A stretch of 47,823 nucleotides of DNA, taken from positions 1 to 47,823 of the forward strand of contig JAICLL010000032.1 of the NCBI GenBank assembly GCA_025927475.1, read 5' to 3'. Below, in pieces: positions 17,402 through 25,049 of this stretch (positions within the stretch are counted from its first letter, which is position 1; the number at the start of each line of letters is the position of its first letter). This DNA comes from Pirellulales bacterium. Its GTDB lineage: Bacteria; Planctomycetota; Planctomycetia; Pirellulales; JAICIG01. Under the pieces are notes generated by a model. It searched no databases. It was not told the origin of the DNA and saw only the letters and a program-made list of their open reading frames with translations. A program made the translations under genes and the position numbers.

Positions 17402-18211
17402 ATGGCCACTACGCCGTCCGTTTCAGAGATCGACTATCCCAGCAGCGACGGTCGTCCCTTGGCAGAAACGCCGATCCACCGCAAGAATCTGCTGTCGCTC
17501 ATCGATATCCTGGAGCGCCGCTATGCCGACGATCCCTGGGTCTATGTGTCGGGCAATATGATGATGTACTACGTGCCCGGCGACAAGCGGAGGCATGTTT
17601 CGCCCGACGTGTTTCTGGCGCGCGGCGTCTCGCGCGACAAGCCGCGCGATTATTACCTGGTGTGGGAAGAACACGCCCCCGACCTGGTGATTGAAATAAC
17701 CAGCGCTTCGACGCGCGATGAAGACCTGGTCGGCAAGATGTCGCTGTATCAGGACGTGCTGCACGTGCGCGAATACTTCTTGTTCGACCCCCACGCGGAG
17801 TATCTCGATCCCCCTTTGCAAGGTTTTCGCTTGGACCCAGCCGGAAAATATGCGTTGATTCAGCCGATCGAGGGGCGGTTGCCTAGCGAGGTAACCGGCT
17901 TGGATTTCGAGGTCGATGGCGAGTTTTTGCGGCCGCTCGATCCCGTGGCGGGCCATTGGCTGCTGCCCTCGCACGAATTATTGGAGGCCGCGGAAGCCGC
18001 CCGCGAGCAGGAACGGGTGCTTCGGCTTCGCGCCGATCAGCAGCGCGCGCAGGCAGAGAAACAACGCATCCGCGCCGAGGAAGAGCGCGCCCGTGCGGAA
18101 GAAGAGCGTGTCCGCGCCGCCGCCGAGCTTACCGAATCGTCCGCGGAGAATGACCGGTTGCGGCGAGAGCTGGAAGCGCTGCGCCGCCAACTTGGCGACC
18201 GCGCAAGTTGA
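17402..18211 (+). CDS. Uma2-family (DUF820) PD-(D/E)XK protein with coiled-coil tail
   Basis: 269 residues from ATG 17402 with a good ribosome site (GGGGAGAG). Residues ~25-180 are a Uma2/DUF820 domain, a restriction-endonuclease-like fold: SPDVFLARGV holds the Asp, and PDLVIEITSASTRDEDLVGK holds the Glu and following Lys. Residues ~195-265 are a strong Arg/Glu/Ala coiled coil with heptads rich in AEEERARAEEERVRA. Uma2 proteins occur in many copies in cyanobacteria and planctomycetes; their function is unknown. The coil suggests oligomers or a partner. It starts 65 bases after hypE on the same strand. Confidence 0.85.
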   Translation: MATTPSVSEIDYPSSDGRPLAETPIHRKNLLSLIDILERRYADDPWVYVSGNMMMYYVPGDKRRHVSPDVFLARGVSRDKPRDYYLVWEEHAPDLVIEITSASTRDEDLVGKMSLYQDVLHVREYFLFDPHAEYLDPPLQGFRLDPAGKYALIQPIEGRLPSEVTGLDFEVDGEFLRPLDPVAGHWLLPSHELLEAAEAAREQERVLRLRADQQRAQAEKQRIRAEEERARAEEERVRAAAELTESSAENDRLRRELEALRRQLGDRAS

Positions 18212-18240
18212 ACGTCTGTTCGCGGCAAGTGGCCGTTGCC

Positions 18241-18302
18241 CAAAGTCGTCTTTCGCTCGGCGAAATTGGCATTACCTACGCGGCGCGAAAGGCGGCAATG
18301 GC
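18241..18302. repeat. Dispersed palindromic repeat, copy 1
   Basis: About 61 bases (CAAAGTCGTCTTTCGCTCGG ... GCGCGAAAGGCGGCAATG) with an internal inverted repeat built on CTTTCGC/GCGAAAG. It matches 19832-19892 with about eight differences. The two copies flank the double-SIS gene in the same orientation. Confidence 0.7.
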
Positions 18303-18346
18303 CCGCGCGCCGCGCTCGCAGGAACTAGCGAACGGAGTCATTTTTG

Positions 18347-19513
18347 ATGAGCAAACACCCGGCGGAATTTGCGGCGGCACAGTTCGCCTTGCGGAATGAA
18401 ATCTCCGCCGGCTTCATCCCACAGCACAGCGAACCGCTGGCCCGCGTCTGCCAGGATATGGCTGAGCGGTTTCGCCGGGGTGGGCGTTTGCTGGCCGTCG
18501 GCGTCGGGCCGTACGCCACCGACGCGCAGCATGTCTCGGTCGAGTTCGTGCATCCGGTGATCGTGGGCAAGCGGGCGTTGCCGGCGCTCGATCTTTCGAT
18601 GGCGCCCGCCGAAATGCTGCCCGCGCTGGCGGGCGCTGATGACGTTGTGATGGCCTTTGCCCCGCCCGAGGGCGATGCCGCCTTGTGCGATCTGCTTGAT
18701 CGCATCGGGCGGCGCGGCTCGCTCGTCTGCCTCTGGCCAGGGCGGCTGGGCGACTATGCGTTGCCGGCGGCGTCGACCGATCCTTTCATTCATCAGGAAC
18801 TCACGGAGCTGATGTACCACACGCTGTGGGAAACGGTTCACGTGTTCTTCGAGCAGCAGTCGCGCGGCGACGACGTTGGGGCGGCGGGCTTTCTCTATCC
18901 CTTCCTGGCGGAATCGCAGCAAGACTCGTCGACCACGGTGCTGGCCGACGTAGCCGCATCGATCCGCGAAAAAGCTTGTGAAGATGAGCGGCTGCGCAGC
19001 CAGTTTATTGAAGAGCACGCTGGGCTGATGTCCGAGGCCGCCACCGCCATCCGCGAGCGCATCGCCCGCGGCGGCGCCATTCTGGCCTTTGGCAATGGCG
19101 GCTCGGCGACCGATGCTAACGATCTGGTGTTCGATTGCCTGGCGCCGCCCGATGGCCTACCGCCGGTGCCCGCCATCTCGTTTTCCGCCGAGCCGGCCAA
19201 CCTGAGCGCCATCGCCAACGACGTAGGCGTCGAGCTGATGTTTCAGCGGCAACTGATCGCCAATGGCCGGCCCCAGGACGTCGCCGTCGGCATTTCGACC
19301 AGCGGCAAATCAAAAAACCTGGCCGCCGCGCTGCGGGAAGCCCGAAAACGAGGCCTGCTCACGATCGGGCTTTCGGGATACGATGGCGGCGACCTGGTGC
19401 GCGAGAAGCTGGTCGATTTCGCCTTTGTGGTGCGGACCGACTACATTCCGCGCATCCAAGAGGTGCAGGCCTCGATGTATCACGTGCTGCGCCGGATGCT
19501 ATTCGCCGAATAG
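18347..19513 (+). CDS. Double SIS-domain protein, phosphoheptose isomerase-like
   Basis: 388 residues from ATG 18347. Two SIS (sugar isomerase) domains are seen. The N-terminal one (~25-190) has GGRLLAVGVGPYATDAQHVSVEF and lacks the usual GNGGS loop. The C-terminal one (~200-388) has the full GGAILAFGNGGSATDANDL, GISTSGKSKNLAAAL and EVQASMYHVLRRML. The pattern is like D-sedoheptulose-7-phosphate isomerase (GmhA/DiaA). A fused pair, with only the second domain looking catalytic, suggests an isomerase with a regulatory half or a phosphosugar-binding protein. There are no LPS heptose genes nearby, so the substrate is open. Confidence 0.85.
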   Translation: MSKHPAEFAAAQFALRNEISAGFIPQHSEPLARVCQDMAERFRRGGRLLAVGVGPYATDAQHVSVEFVHPVIVGKRALPALDLSMAPAEMLPALAGADDVVMAFAPPEGDAALCDLLDRIGRRGSLVCLWPGRLGDYALPAASTDPFIHQELTELMYHTLWETVHVFFEQQSRGDDVGAAGFLYPFLAESQQDSSTTVLADVAASIREKACEDERLRSQFIEEHAGLMSEAATAIRERIARGGAILAFGNGGSATDANDLVFDCLAPPDGLPPVPAISFSAEPANLSAIANDVGVELMFQRQLIANGRPQDVAVGISTSGKSKNLAAALREARKRGLLTIGLSGYDGGDLVREKLVDFAFVVRTDYIPRIQEVQASMYHVLRRMLFAE

Positions 19514-19591
19514 CAGCTTGGCAACGCCCGCCAATACGACAACCAGGACGATGGTCAGGGCCAGCACGGCCAGAAACGATTCGATGAGCAT
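19499..19591 (-). CDS. Possible 30-residue single-span membrane miniprotein
   Basis: A frame of 30 codons from ATG 19591, nearly all one hydrophobic helix (FLAVLALTIVLVVVLAGVAKLLF). It overlaps the end of the double-SIS gene by 15 bases on the opposite strand. There is no clear ribosome site. It resembles small bacterial membrane proteins in form, but hydrophobic frames arise by chance, so confidence is low. Confidence 0.3.
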   Translation of the reverse strand: MLIESFLAVLALTIVLVVVLAGVAKLLFGE

Positions 19592-19716
19592 ACGCGAGTC
19601 GAATACCACACGAGAACGATTTTCCCATTGACGAACAACATTGTAAAATAAGCCTTGGCCGGCGGCCAGCCCGGATCGTTCGCCCGCGCCTCCTGGGCGC
19701 AGGACGGCGCGGCGCA

Positions 19717-19781
19717 TGGAAGCTCGACGCGTCAGCGAGGGATCGGAGGCCGCCGTCACTCGCTGATGCGTCGGGCTTCCA
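19717..19781. repeat. Palindromic repeat with 26-base arms
   Basis: Arms at 19717-19742 and 19756-19781 (TGGAAGCTCGACGCGTCAGC... and its complement) differ at three positions. One arm is shared with 14791-14812. It lies in the 454-base gap 19514-19967 before the U32 gene, which otherwise holds a second repeat (19832-19892) and no convincing gene apart from the small frame at 19499-19591. Confidence 0.7.
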
Positions 19782-19831
19782 ATGTTTCGGGCCAGGCCGC
19801 CTTCGGCAAGCGTATGATTACGAGTGCCGCG

Positions 19832-19892
19832 CAAAGTCGCCTTTCGCTCGGCGAAAGTAGCGCTATTTACGCGGAGCGAAAGGCGGCAATGC
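19832..19892. repeat. Dispersed palindromic repeat, copy 2
   Basis: Second copy of the repeat at 18241-18302; arms CGCCTTTCGCTCGGCG and GCGGAGCGAAAGGCGGC can form a hairpin. It lies 75 bases before the U32 gene start. Confidence 0.7.
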
Positions 19893-19967
19893 CGCGTCCG
19901 ATATTTGGGCCTGCCATGAGCTCGTTCCCAAGCGTGGCACGAGGCGAATCAGTCCACAACGACGATC

Positions 19968-22481
19968 TTGAAATCTCCCTTCACCACCGAACTGCTCTCT
20001 CCCGCCGGCGATTGGGAATCGTTGCGCGCGGCGGTAGCCAACGGGGCCGACGCCGTCTACTTCGGGCTATCGAACTTTAATGCCCGGCACCGGGCGACGA
20101 ATTTCACGCTCGAAGAGCTGCCGGAGGTCGTTGGCTATCTGCACCGGCACAATGTGCGGGGCTATGTCACGTGCAACACGCTGATCTTTTCCGGCGAGCT
20201 GGAAGAGATTGCCCGGCTGATCGCAGCCATTGCGCGGTCGGGGACCGACGCCGTGATTGTGCAGGACTTGGGGCTGGCCCGGCTGATCGGGCGACTGGCG
20301 CCTGGCTTGCCGATCCACGGCTCGACGCAAATGACGCTCACCGAGCCGCGGGCGATCGAGATCGTGCGCCGGCTGGGCGTCGAGCGCGTGATTCTGGCCC
20401 GCGAGCTATCGTTGACCGATGTCGGTCGCATCACCGAGCAAACCCCCGTGCCGGTCGAGGTGTTTGTCCACGGCGCACTGTGCGTTGCTTACAGCGGGCA
20501 ATGCTTGACCAGTGAAGCCCTCGGCGGTCGCAGCGCCAACCGGGGACAATGCGCGCAGGCCTGCCGCTTGCCCTACGAGCTGATGGTCGATGATCAGCGG
20601 CGCGACTTGGGCGACCGCGCGTACCTGCTCAGCCCGCAAGACCTGGCCGCGCACGAGCAGATCGGCGAGCTGGTGCGGCTGGGCGTGGCGAGCCTCAAGA
20701 TCGAGGGTCGCCTGAAGAGCCCGCACTATGTGGCGGCGACCACGCAGACCTATCGAGCTGCGCTCGACGCGGCCCTGGCCGGAGAGCCCCATACGCTAGG
20801 CCGCCAAGAACGGCTTGATCTCCAACAGAGTTTTTCGCGCGGCTTTACGCCCGGTTTTCTTGAAGGCGTGAACCATCAGCGACTGGTCCACGGCCGGTTT
20901 CCCAAAAGCCGCGGAGTGCGCGTCGGCGCCGTTGTCGGCGGCAACGCGCGCGAAGTCATTATTGAACTGGAGGAGCAATTTCGCCTGGACCCGACCGAGT
21001 CGGTCCTCAAGACCGGCGACGGTGTTGTCTTCGACGAAGGGCATCCCGAGCAGGACGAGCAAGGCGGGCGTGTTGCCAGCGTCAAGCGGGTGGCAGGTGA
21101 GCCGGGTCGCGTGGCGGTGACGTTCGCTTCGGGCGCCGTTGAGCTAGCCGCGGTGCGACCGGGTTCGATCGTCTGGCGCACCGACGACCCCGATTTTCGC
21201 CGGCGGATGCAGCGCAGTTACGCCCGCGAGTGCACGCCGCGTCGCGTGCCCGTGAAAGCGCAGGTAACCGGGCGGATTGGCGGTTCGCTCTGTGTCTCAT
21301 TCAGCGACGACTCGGGTAACTCGGCGACGGCGACATGGCCGGGGCCGTTGCAGCCCGCCCAAAAGCATCCGTTGACGATCGAATTGCTCCGCGAGCAATT
21401 GGGCCGATTGGGCGATACGCCGCTGACGCTGGCCGAGGTCGAACTGAGCGTGCCCGAGGCGGTGATGGCGCCCAAAAGCGTGCTCAACGATCTGCGTCGG
21501 CAAGCCGTAGCGTCGCTGCTGGCGCAACGCTTGGCCGGCGCGGCGGGCCGCGTCGTCCAATCCGAGGCGCTGGCTGATTTGCGCAGCGAAATCGCCTGCC
21601 GCGAACCGCCCGCCGAAACATCGCCGAGCCTCTATGTGCTGGCCCGCACGCTGGAGCAACTTCAGGCGGTGCTCGATTGGTCGCCGAGCGAGGTTGCCAG
21701 GCCCGGGATGGTCTACTGCGATTTTGAAGACGTGCGGCGCTATCGCAAGGCCGTGCCGCTGGCCCGCGCGGTGGCCATGCCCATCGGCCTGGCGACACTG
21801 CGAATCGTCAAGCCGGGCGAAGAAGGACTGCTCGCCAAGATCGCCGCCGCCGAGGCCGACGCTGTGCTGGTGCGCAATCTCGGCTCGCTGGCTTGGTTCA
21901 GCGAACACGAGCCTTCGCTGCCGCTCATCGGCGATTACTCCCTGAACGCCGCCAATGAAATTACCGCCGATCTGTTGCTGCGGCAGCGACTGGCGCGGCT
22001 GACCCCCAGCTACGACCTGACTTGGGAGCAATTAACGGCGATGCTGGGCCGGATTCCGCCCGGCTCGTTCGAGGTGGTGGTGCATCAGCACATGCCGATG
22101 TTTCACATGGAGCATTGTGTCTTCGCGGCGACGCTTTCCAGCGGCAAAGATTGGCGCGATTGCGGCCGGCCCTGCGATCACCATCGCGTCGAGCTGCGCG
22201 ATCGGGTGGGCGCGGCCTTTCCCTTGTTGGCCGACACCGGCTGCCGCAACACCGTGTTCAACGCGGTGCCTCAGTCGGCGGCGGAGTATGTGCCGCGGAT
22301 GCTGTCCGCCGGCCTGCGGCATTTCCGCGTTGAGCTGTTGCGCGAAAACCGTGAACAGGCGCAAACGCTGATGACGCGGTATGCTCGCCTCTTAGCGGGG
22401 CTCGACGCCGGCAAGCGCGCCTGGCACGGGTTGCAAGTGCTGAATCAACTGGGCGTAACTCGCGGGACCTTGAGCGGCTAA
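19968..22481 (+). CDS. U32 peptidase-family protein (RlhA/TrhP-like), with DUF3656
   Basis: 837 residues. The only usable start in frame is TTG 19968 (an in-frame stop lies at 19917). The N-terminal TIM-barrel-like domain begins ELLSPAGDWESLRAAVANGADAVYFG, and the U32 signature is EVFVHGALCVAYSGQCLTS followed by RGQCAQACRLPYEL. These cysteines serve Fe-S or related roles in characterised members that hydroxylate RNA: RlhA (23S rRNA) and TrhO/TrhP-type tRNA enzymes. The middle DUF3656-like region and a C-terminal extension with more cysteines (HMEHCVFAATLSSG, DCGRPCDHH) match the long RlhA-type architecture. The target RNA cannot be told. It converges on the Gfo/Idh gene with a 4-base overlap. 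Confidence 0.9.
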   Translation: MKSPFTTELLSPAGDWESLRAAVANGADAVYFGLSNFNARHRATNFTLEELPEVVGYLHRHNVRGYVTCNTLIFSGELEEIARLIAAIARSGTDAVIVQDLGLARLIGRLAPGLPIHGSTQMTLTEPRAIEIVRRLGVERVILARELSLTDVGRITEQTPVPVEVFVHGALCVAYSGQCLTSEALGGRSANRGQCAQACRLPYELMVDDQRRDLGDRAYLLSPQDLAAHEQIGELVRLGVASLKIEGRLKSPHYVAATTQTYRAALDAALAGEPHTLGRQERLDLQQSFSRGFTPGFLEGVNHQRLVHGRFPKSRGVRVGAVVGGNAREVIIELEEQFRLDPTESVLKTGDGVVFDEGHPEQDEQGGRVASVKRVAGEPGRVAVTFASGAVELAAVRPGSIVWRTDDPDFRRRMQRSYARECTPRRVPVKAQVTGRIGGSLCVSFSDDSGNSATATWPGPLQPAQKHPLTIELLREQLGRLGDTPLTLAEVELSVPEAVMAPKSVLNDLRRQAVASLLAQRLAGAAGRVVQSEALADLRSEIACREPPAETSPSLYVLARTLEQLQAVLDWSPSEVARPGMVYCDFEDVRRYRKAVPLARAVAMPIGLATLRIVKPGEEGLLAKIAAAEADAVLVRNLGSLAWFSEHEPSLPLIGDYSLNAANEITADLLLRQRLARLTPSYDLTWEQLTAMLGRIPPGSFEVVVHQHMPMFHMEHCVFAATLSSGKDWRDCGRPCDHHRVELRDRVGAAFPLLADTGCRNTVFNAVPQSAAEYVPRMLSAGLRHFRVELLRENREQAQTLMTRYARLLAGLDAGKRAWHGLQVLNQLGVTRGTLSG

Positions 22482-23848
22482 ATATTAATCTCAAACCCTT
22501 TGCGGTTTTCACGCGCCAGCAATGAGTTCGCCTGGGCATCGTCGATGATTTCCCGTTTGACTGGGTCCCATTTGAGTTCCCGCCCCAGCCGCATGGCGAT
22601 ATTCGACAGGTGACAGATCTCGAGCATCCGGTTATGTGACCAGACATCAGAGATCGGCTGCTTGCGAGACTTCATGCCCTCAATAAAGTTAGCGGTGTGG
22701 TTCTCGCTCACTTTTCCGCCGTACACCTCTTCGATGGCCCCGTCTGGCAGCGGGTTCTCCTTCAAATCGTCGACCGGCTTGCCGGCAATCTTGCCGCGGT
22801 TGACAAAAAACCGGCCTTCGCTGCCCTCAAACAGGATGCCGTTGTCGCCTTCGCTGGTGATGATCATTTCAACATCATGCGGCATGTCGACGCGGATCTT
22901 AAACCTGGTGGCGGCATTGTAGCGATCGTTGACCGTCGGGTACCCGTCTTTGTAATCGACCGGCAGCGAGTATTCGACCGGCGCGACCTTGCTCGGCCCT
23001 GTATCGGTGGCGCCGATGGCCCAGCAGGCAATATCCACATGATGGGCGCCCCAATCAGTGAGCTTTCCGCCGGAGTATTCGTGCCAGTTGCGAAACGAAT
23101 AGTGGCAATTGCTGAACAGCGGCACGCCGCCGCCGTAGCCTTGCCGCATTTCCGGCAATGCCCGATAAGGAACCTTCGCCGCCGGGCCGAGCCAAAAATC
23201 CCAGTCGAGTCCGTCAGGAACAGCGACCGCCGGAATGACGGGCGACGCTTCCATGCCATTGATGCCGCAGGTCACCTTCTGAACGGTGCCAATGCGACCG
23301 TTTCTGACGAGCGCGATGGCCTGCAAGAAGCGCTGCCCCGACTCGGTTCGCTGCATCGTGCCGACCTGAAACACCCGGCCCGTCTCTTTCACGACCTTTT
23401 CAATCAGCTTTCCTTCAGCGATGGTCAACGTCAGCGGCTTTTCGCAATAGACATCTTTGCCGGCGTGCATGGCCTCGACCGCGATCTTCGTGTGCCAATG
23501 GTCCGGCGTGGCGATCATGACCGCGTCGATATCTTTCCGATCGAGCACTTTTCGATAATCTTTGTAGGCGTCGGGCTTTTTGCCCTGGTTTTTCTCCACC
23601 TTCTGCACGTTTTCGTCCAGCACGTTGGCATCGACATCGGCCAAGGCTGCAAAGTCGGCAAAGCGAAACGACTTGCTGGTAATCGCCCATCCTTGATTCC
23701 GCAGGCCGATCGTCGCAAACACCGGGCGGTCGTTCGGCGACTCATACCCCAAAGCCCCGCGGGCCGAGGGAAACAGTATGCTGGCGGTCCCTGCGGCGGC
23801 AAGATTTTGGAGAAACTGGCGACGCGATTTTCGGCTGGGTGTGGGCAT
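22478..23848 (-). CDS. Tat-exported Gfo/Idh/MocA family oxidoreductase
   Basis: 456 residues from ATG 23848. A twin-arginine signal is at the N-terminus (SRRQFLQNLAAAGTASI). The Rossmann domain (~43-165) contains ALADVD, AVMIATPDHWH and the family catalytic lysine in CEKPLTL. The C-terminal domain has WGAHHVDIACW, with the conserved His/Asp, and NHTANFIEGMKSRKQP, typical of planctomycete secreted sugar or inositol dehydrogenases. NAD(P) is probably bound tightly and exported with the protein. The substrate is unknown. Planctomycetes have many paralogues of this type. Confidence 0.93.
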   Translation of the reverse strand: MPTPSRKSRRQFLQNLAAAGTASILFPSARGALGYESPNDRPVFATIGLRNQGWAITSKSFRFADFAALADVDANVLDENVQKVEKNQGKKPDAYKDYRKVLDRKDIDAVMIATPDHWHTKIAVEAMHAGKDVYCEKPLTLTIAEGKLIEKVVKETGRVFQVGTMQRTESGQRFLQAIALVRNGRIGTVQKVTCGINGMEASPVIPAVAVPDGLDWDFWLGPAAKVPYRALPEMRQGYGGGVPLFSNCHYSFRNWHEYSGGKLTDWGAHHVDIACWAIGATDTGPSKVAPVEYSLPVDYKDGYPTVNDRYNAATRFKIRVDMPHDVEMIITSEGDNGILFEGSEGRFFVNRGKIAGKPVDDLKENPLPDGAIEEVYGGKVSENHTANFIEGMKSRKQPISDVWSHNRMLEICHLSNIAMRLGRELKWDPVKREIIDDAQANSLLARENRKGFEINI

Positions 23849-23980
23849 GGGTCGAAATCCTGCGGGAGTGGAACGTGAAAAAAGGAGTAAGCGTGCGGGA
23901 GGTTTTCTCGCTACCGTGGGAAAGCCTGGAGGTTACTAGCGATTCTAATCACGCCCCACGGCCGGCGAAAGCGGCAGTCG

Positions 23981-24307
23981 TCACGATCGGGCAATCCGGA
24001 TGACGCAAAGCAAGATGGCAGCTCCTAACGGCAGAATAAACAAGATGAATCCTAGCAGCGCAAGCTGGTCGCGGCCGGCAAACATGCCCACGCCCATCAA
24101 AGCCGATGAGCCGGCCAGCGTTCCCATGACGAGCCAGAACGAAACCTGCCGCTGGATGTGCTGCGGCGCGGTCAAACTGAGTGCCAAGATTCCCAGCGCA
24201 ATCAGAAAGCAGCAACCGCCCAGTGCGAGCCTCACCCATCGACTTCGCGGTCGCGATTCGGCAGCGTGCTCACTTGTGAGTGGCGCTTGATAGGGATTAG
24301 TATTCAT
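23981..24307 (-). CDS. Small multi-pass membrane protein with NPYQAP N-terminus
   Basis: 108 residues from ATG 24307. It begins MNTNPYQAPLTSE; an N-terminal NPYxxP motif is frequent in small planctomycete membrane proteins. Three hydrophobic segments follow (LGGCCFLIALGILALSL; FWLVMGTLAGSSALMGVGMF; LALLGFILFILPLGAAILLCV). No function known. The 120-base gap to the divergent flavodoxin gene is likely to hold both promoters. Confidence 0.7.
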   Translation of the reverse strand: MNTNPYQAPLTSEHAAESRPRSRWVRLALGGCCFLIALGILALSLTAPQHIQRQVSFWLVMGTLAGSSALMGVGMFAGRDQLALLGFILFILPLGAAILLCVIRIARS

Positions 24308-24428
24308 GGAATACGATCCGAGGTTGCATCGGGCACTGCACCGCTGAAGTTAGCATAACCCAGAAATACGGCATTTTGAAATCAACGCCCTATCCGAACG
24401 GATATTCCAAACTTCCCAAAGACGTCCG

Positions 24429-24986
24429 ATGAACAACGTGCTTGTGCTCTACGATTCCGCCAGCGGCAACACGGCGAAGATGGCGGCCTTGGTTGCCGAA
24501 GGAGCGCGTGAGGTGCCCGAGATCGAAGTTCGCCTGCGTCATCTGAGCGAGGCCACGGCCGACGATGTCTTGTGGTGCGATGGCCTGGCGCTTGGCAGTC
24601 CGACCAACATGGGCCTCCTCTCCTGGAAGATGAAACGCTTCTGGGACGAGACGATGATGCCGCATTGGATGAAAGTCGATGGGAAAATTGCCTGCGCCTT
24701 CTCGTCGTCGGGCGGCTGGGGCGGCGGCCAGGAATTGGCCTGCCAGTCGTTGCTGACCGTGCTCATCAATTTCGGCTTTCTAGTGTTCGGCGTCACCGAC
24801 TATGCCGGCAAGCTAACCACGCTGCACTATGGCGCGGTTTCGGCCCGCGAACCGCGCAGCGACGAACTGCAGGCGGCTTGCCGCATTTTGGGCCGGCGCT
24901 TAGCCGAGTGGGTCGCGGTCTTCATGGGCGGTCGCCACCACGAACATCCACTCACCAAGCCAGACGTCCGCATGCCTGCCACGTGA
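24429..24986 (+). CDS. Flavodoxin-fold protein (WrbA/NAD(P)H-quinone oxidoreductase-like)
   Basis: 185 residues. The N-terminus VLVLYDSASGNTAKMAALVAEGA gives the FMN phosphate loop (SxSGNT). GLALGSPTNMGLLSWKMKRFWDE and AFSSSGGWGGGQELACQSLL are the second and third flavin loops, as in WrbA-type proteins. It probably binds FMN and reduces quinones or another acceptor in the cytoplasm. The C-terminus is Arg/His-rich. It lies just upstream of the ceramidase-like gene on the same strand with a 63-base gap. Confidence 0.87.
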   Translation: MNNVLVLYDSASGNTAKMAALVAEGAREVPEIEVRLRHLSEATADDVLWCDGLALGSPTNMGLLSWKMKRFWDETMMPHWMKVDGKIACAFSSSGGWGGGQELACQSLLTVLINFGFLVFGVTDYAGKLTTLHYGAVSAREPRSDELQAACRILGRRLAEWVAVFMGGRHHEHPLTKPDVRMPAT

Positions 24987-25049
24987 CGGGGCCGCGAAAC
25001 GACCTGGCACGATCGCGAGTCCAAATTCTAAGGTTGGAGTTACCGGCTC

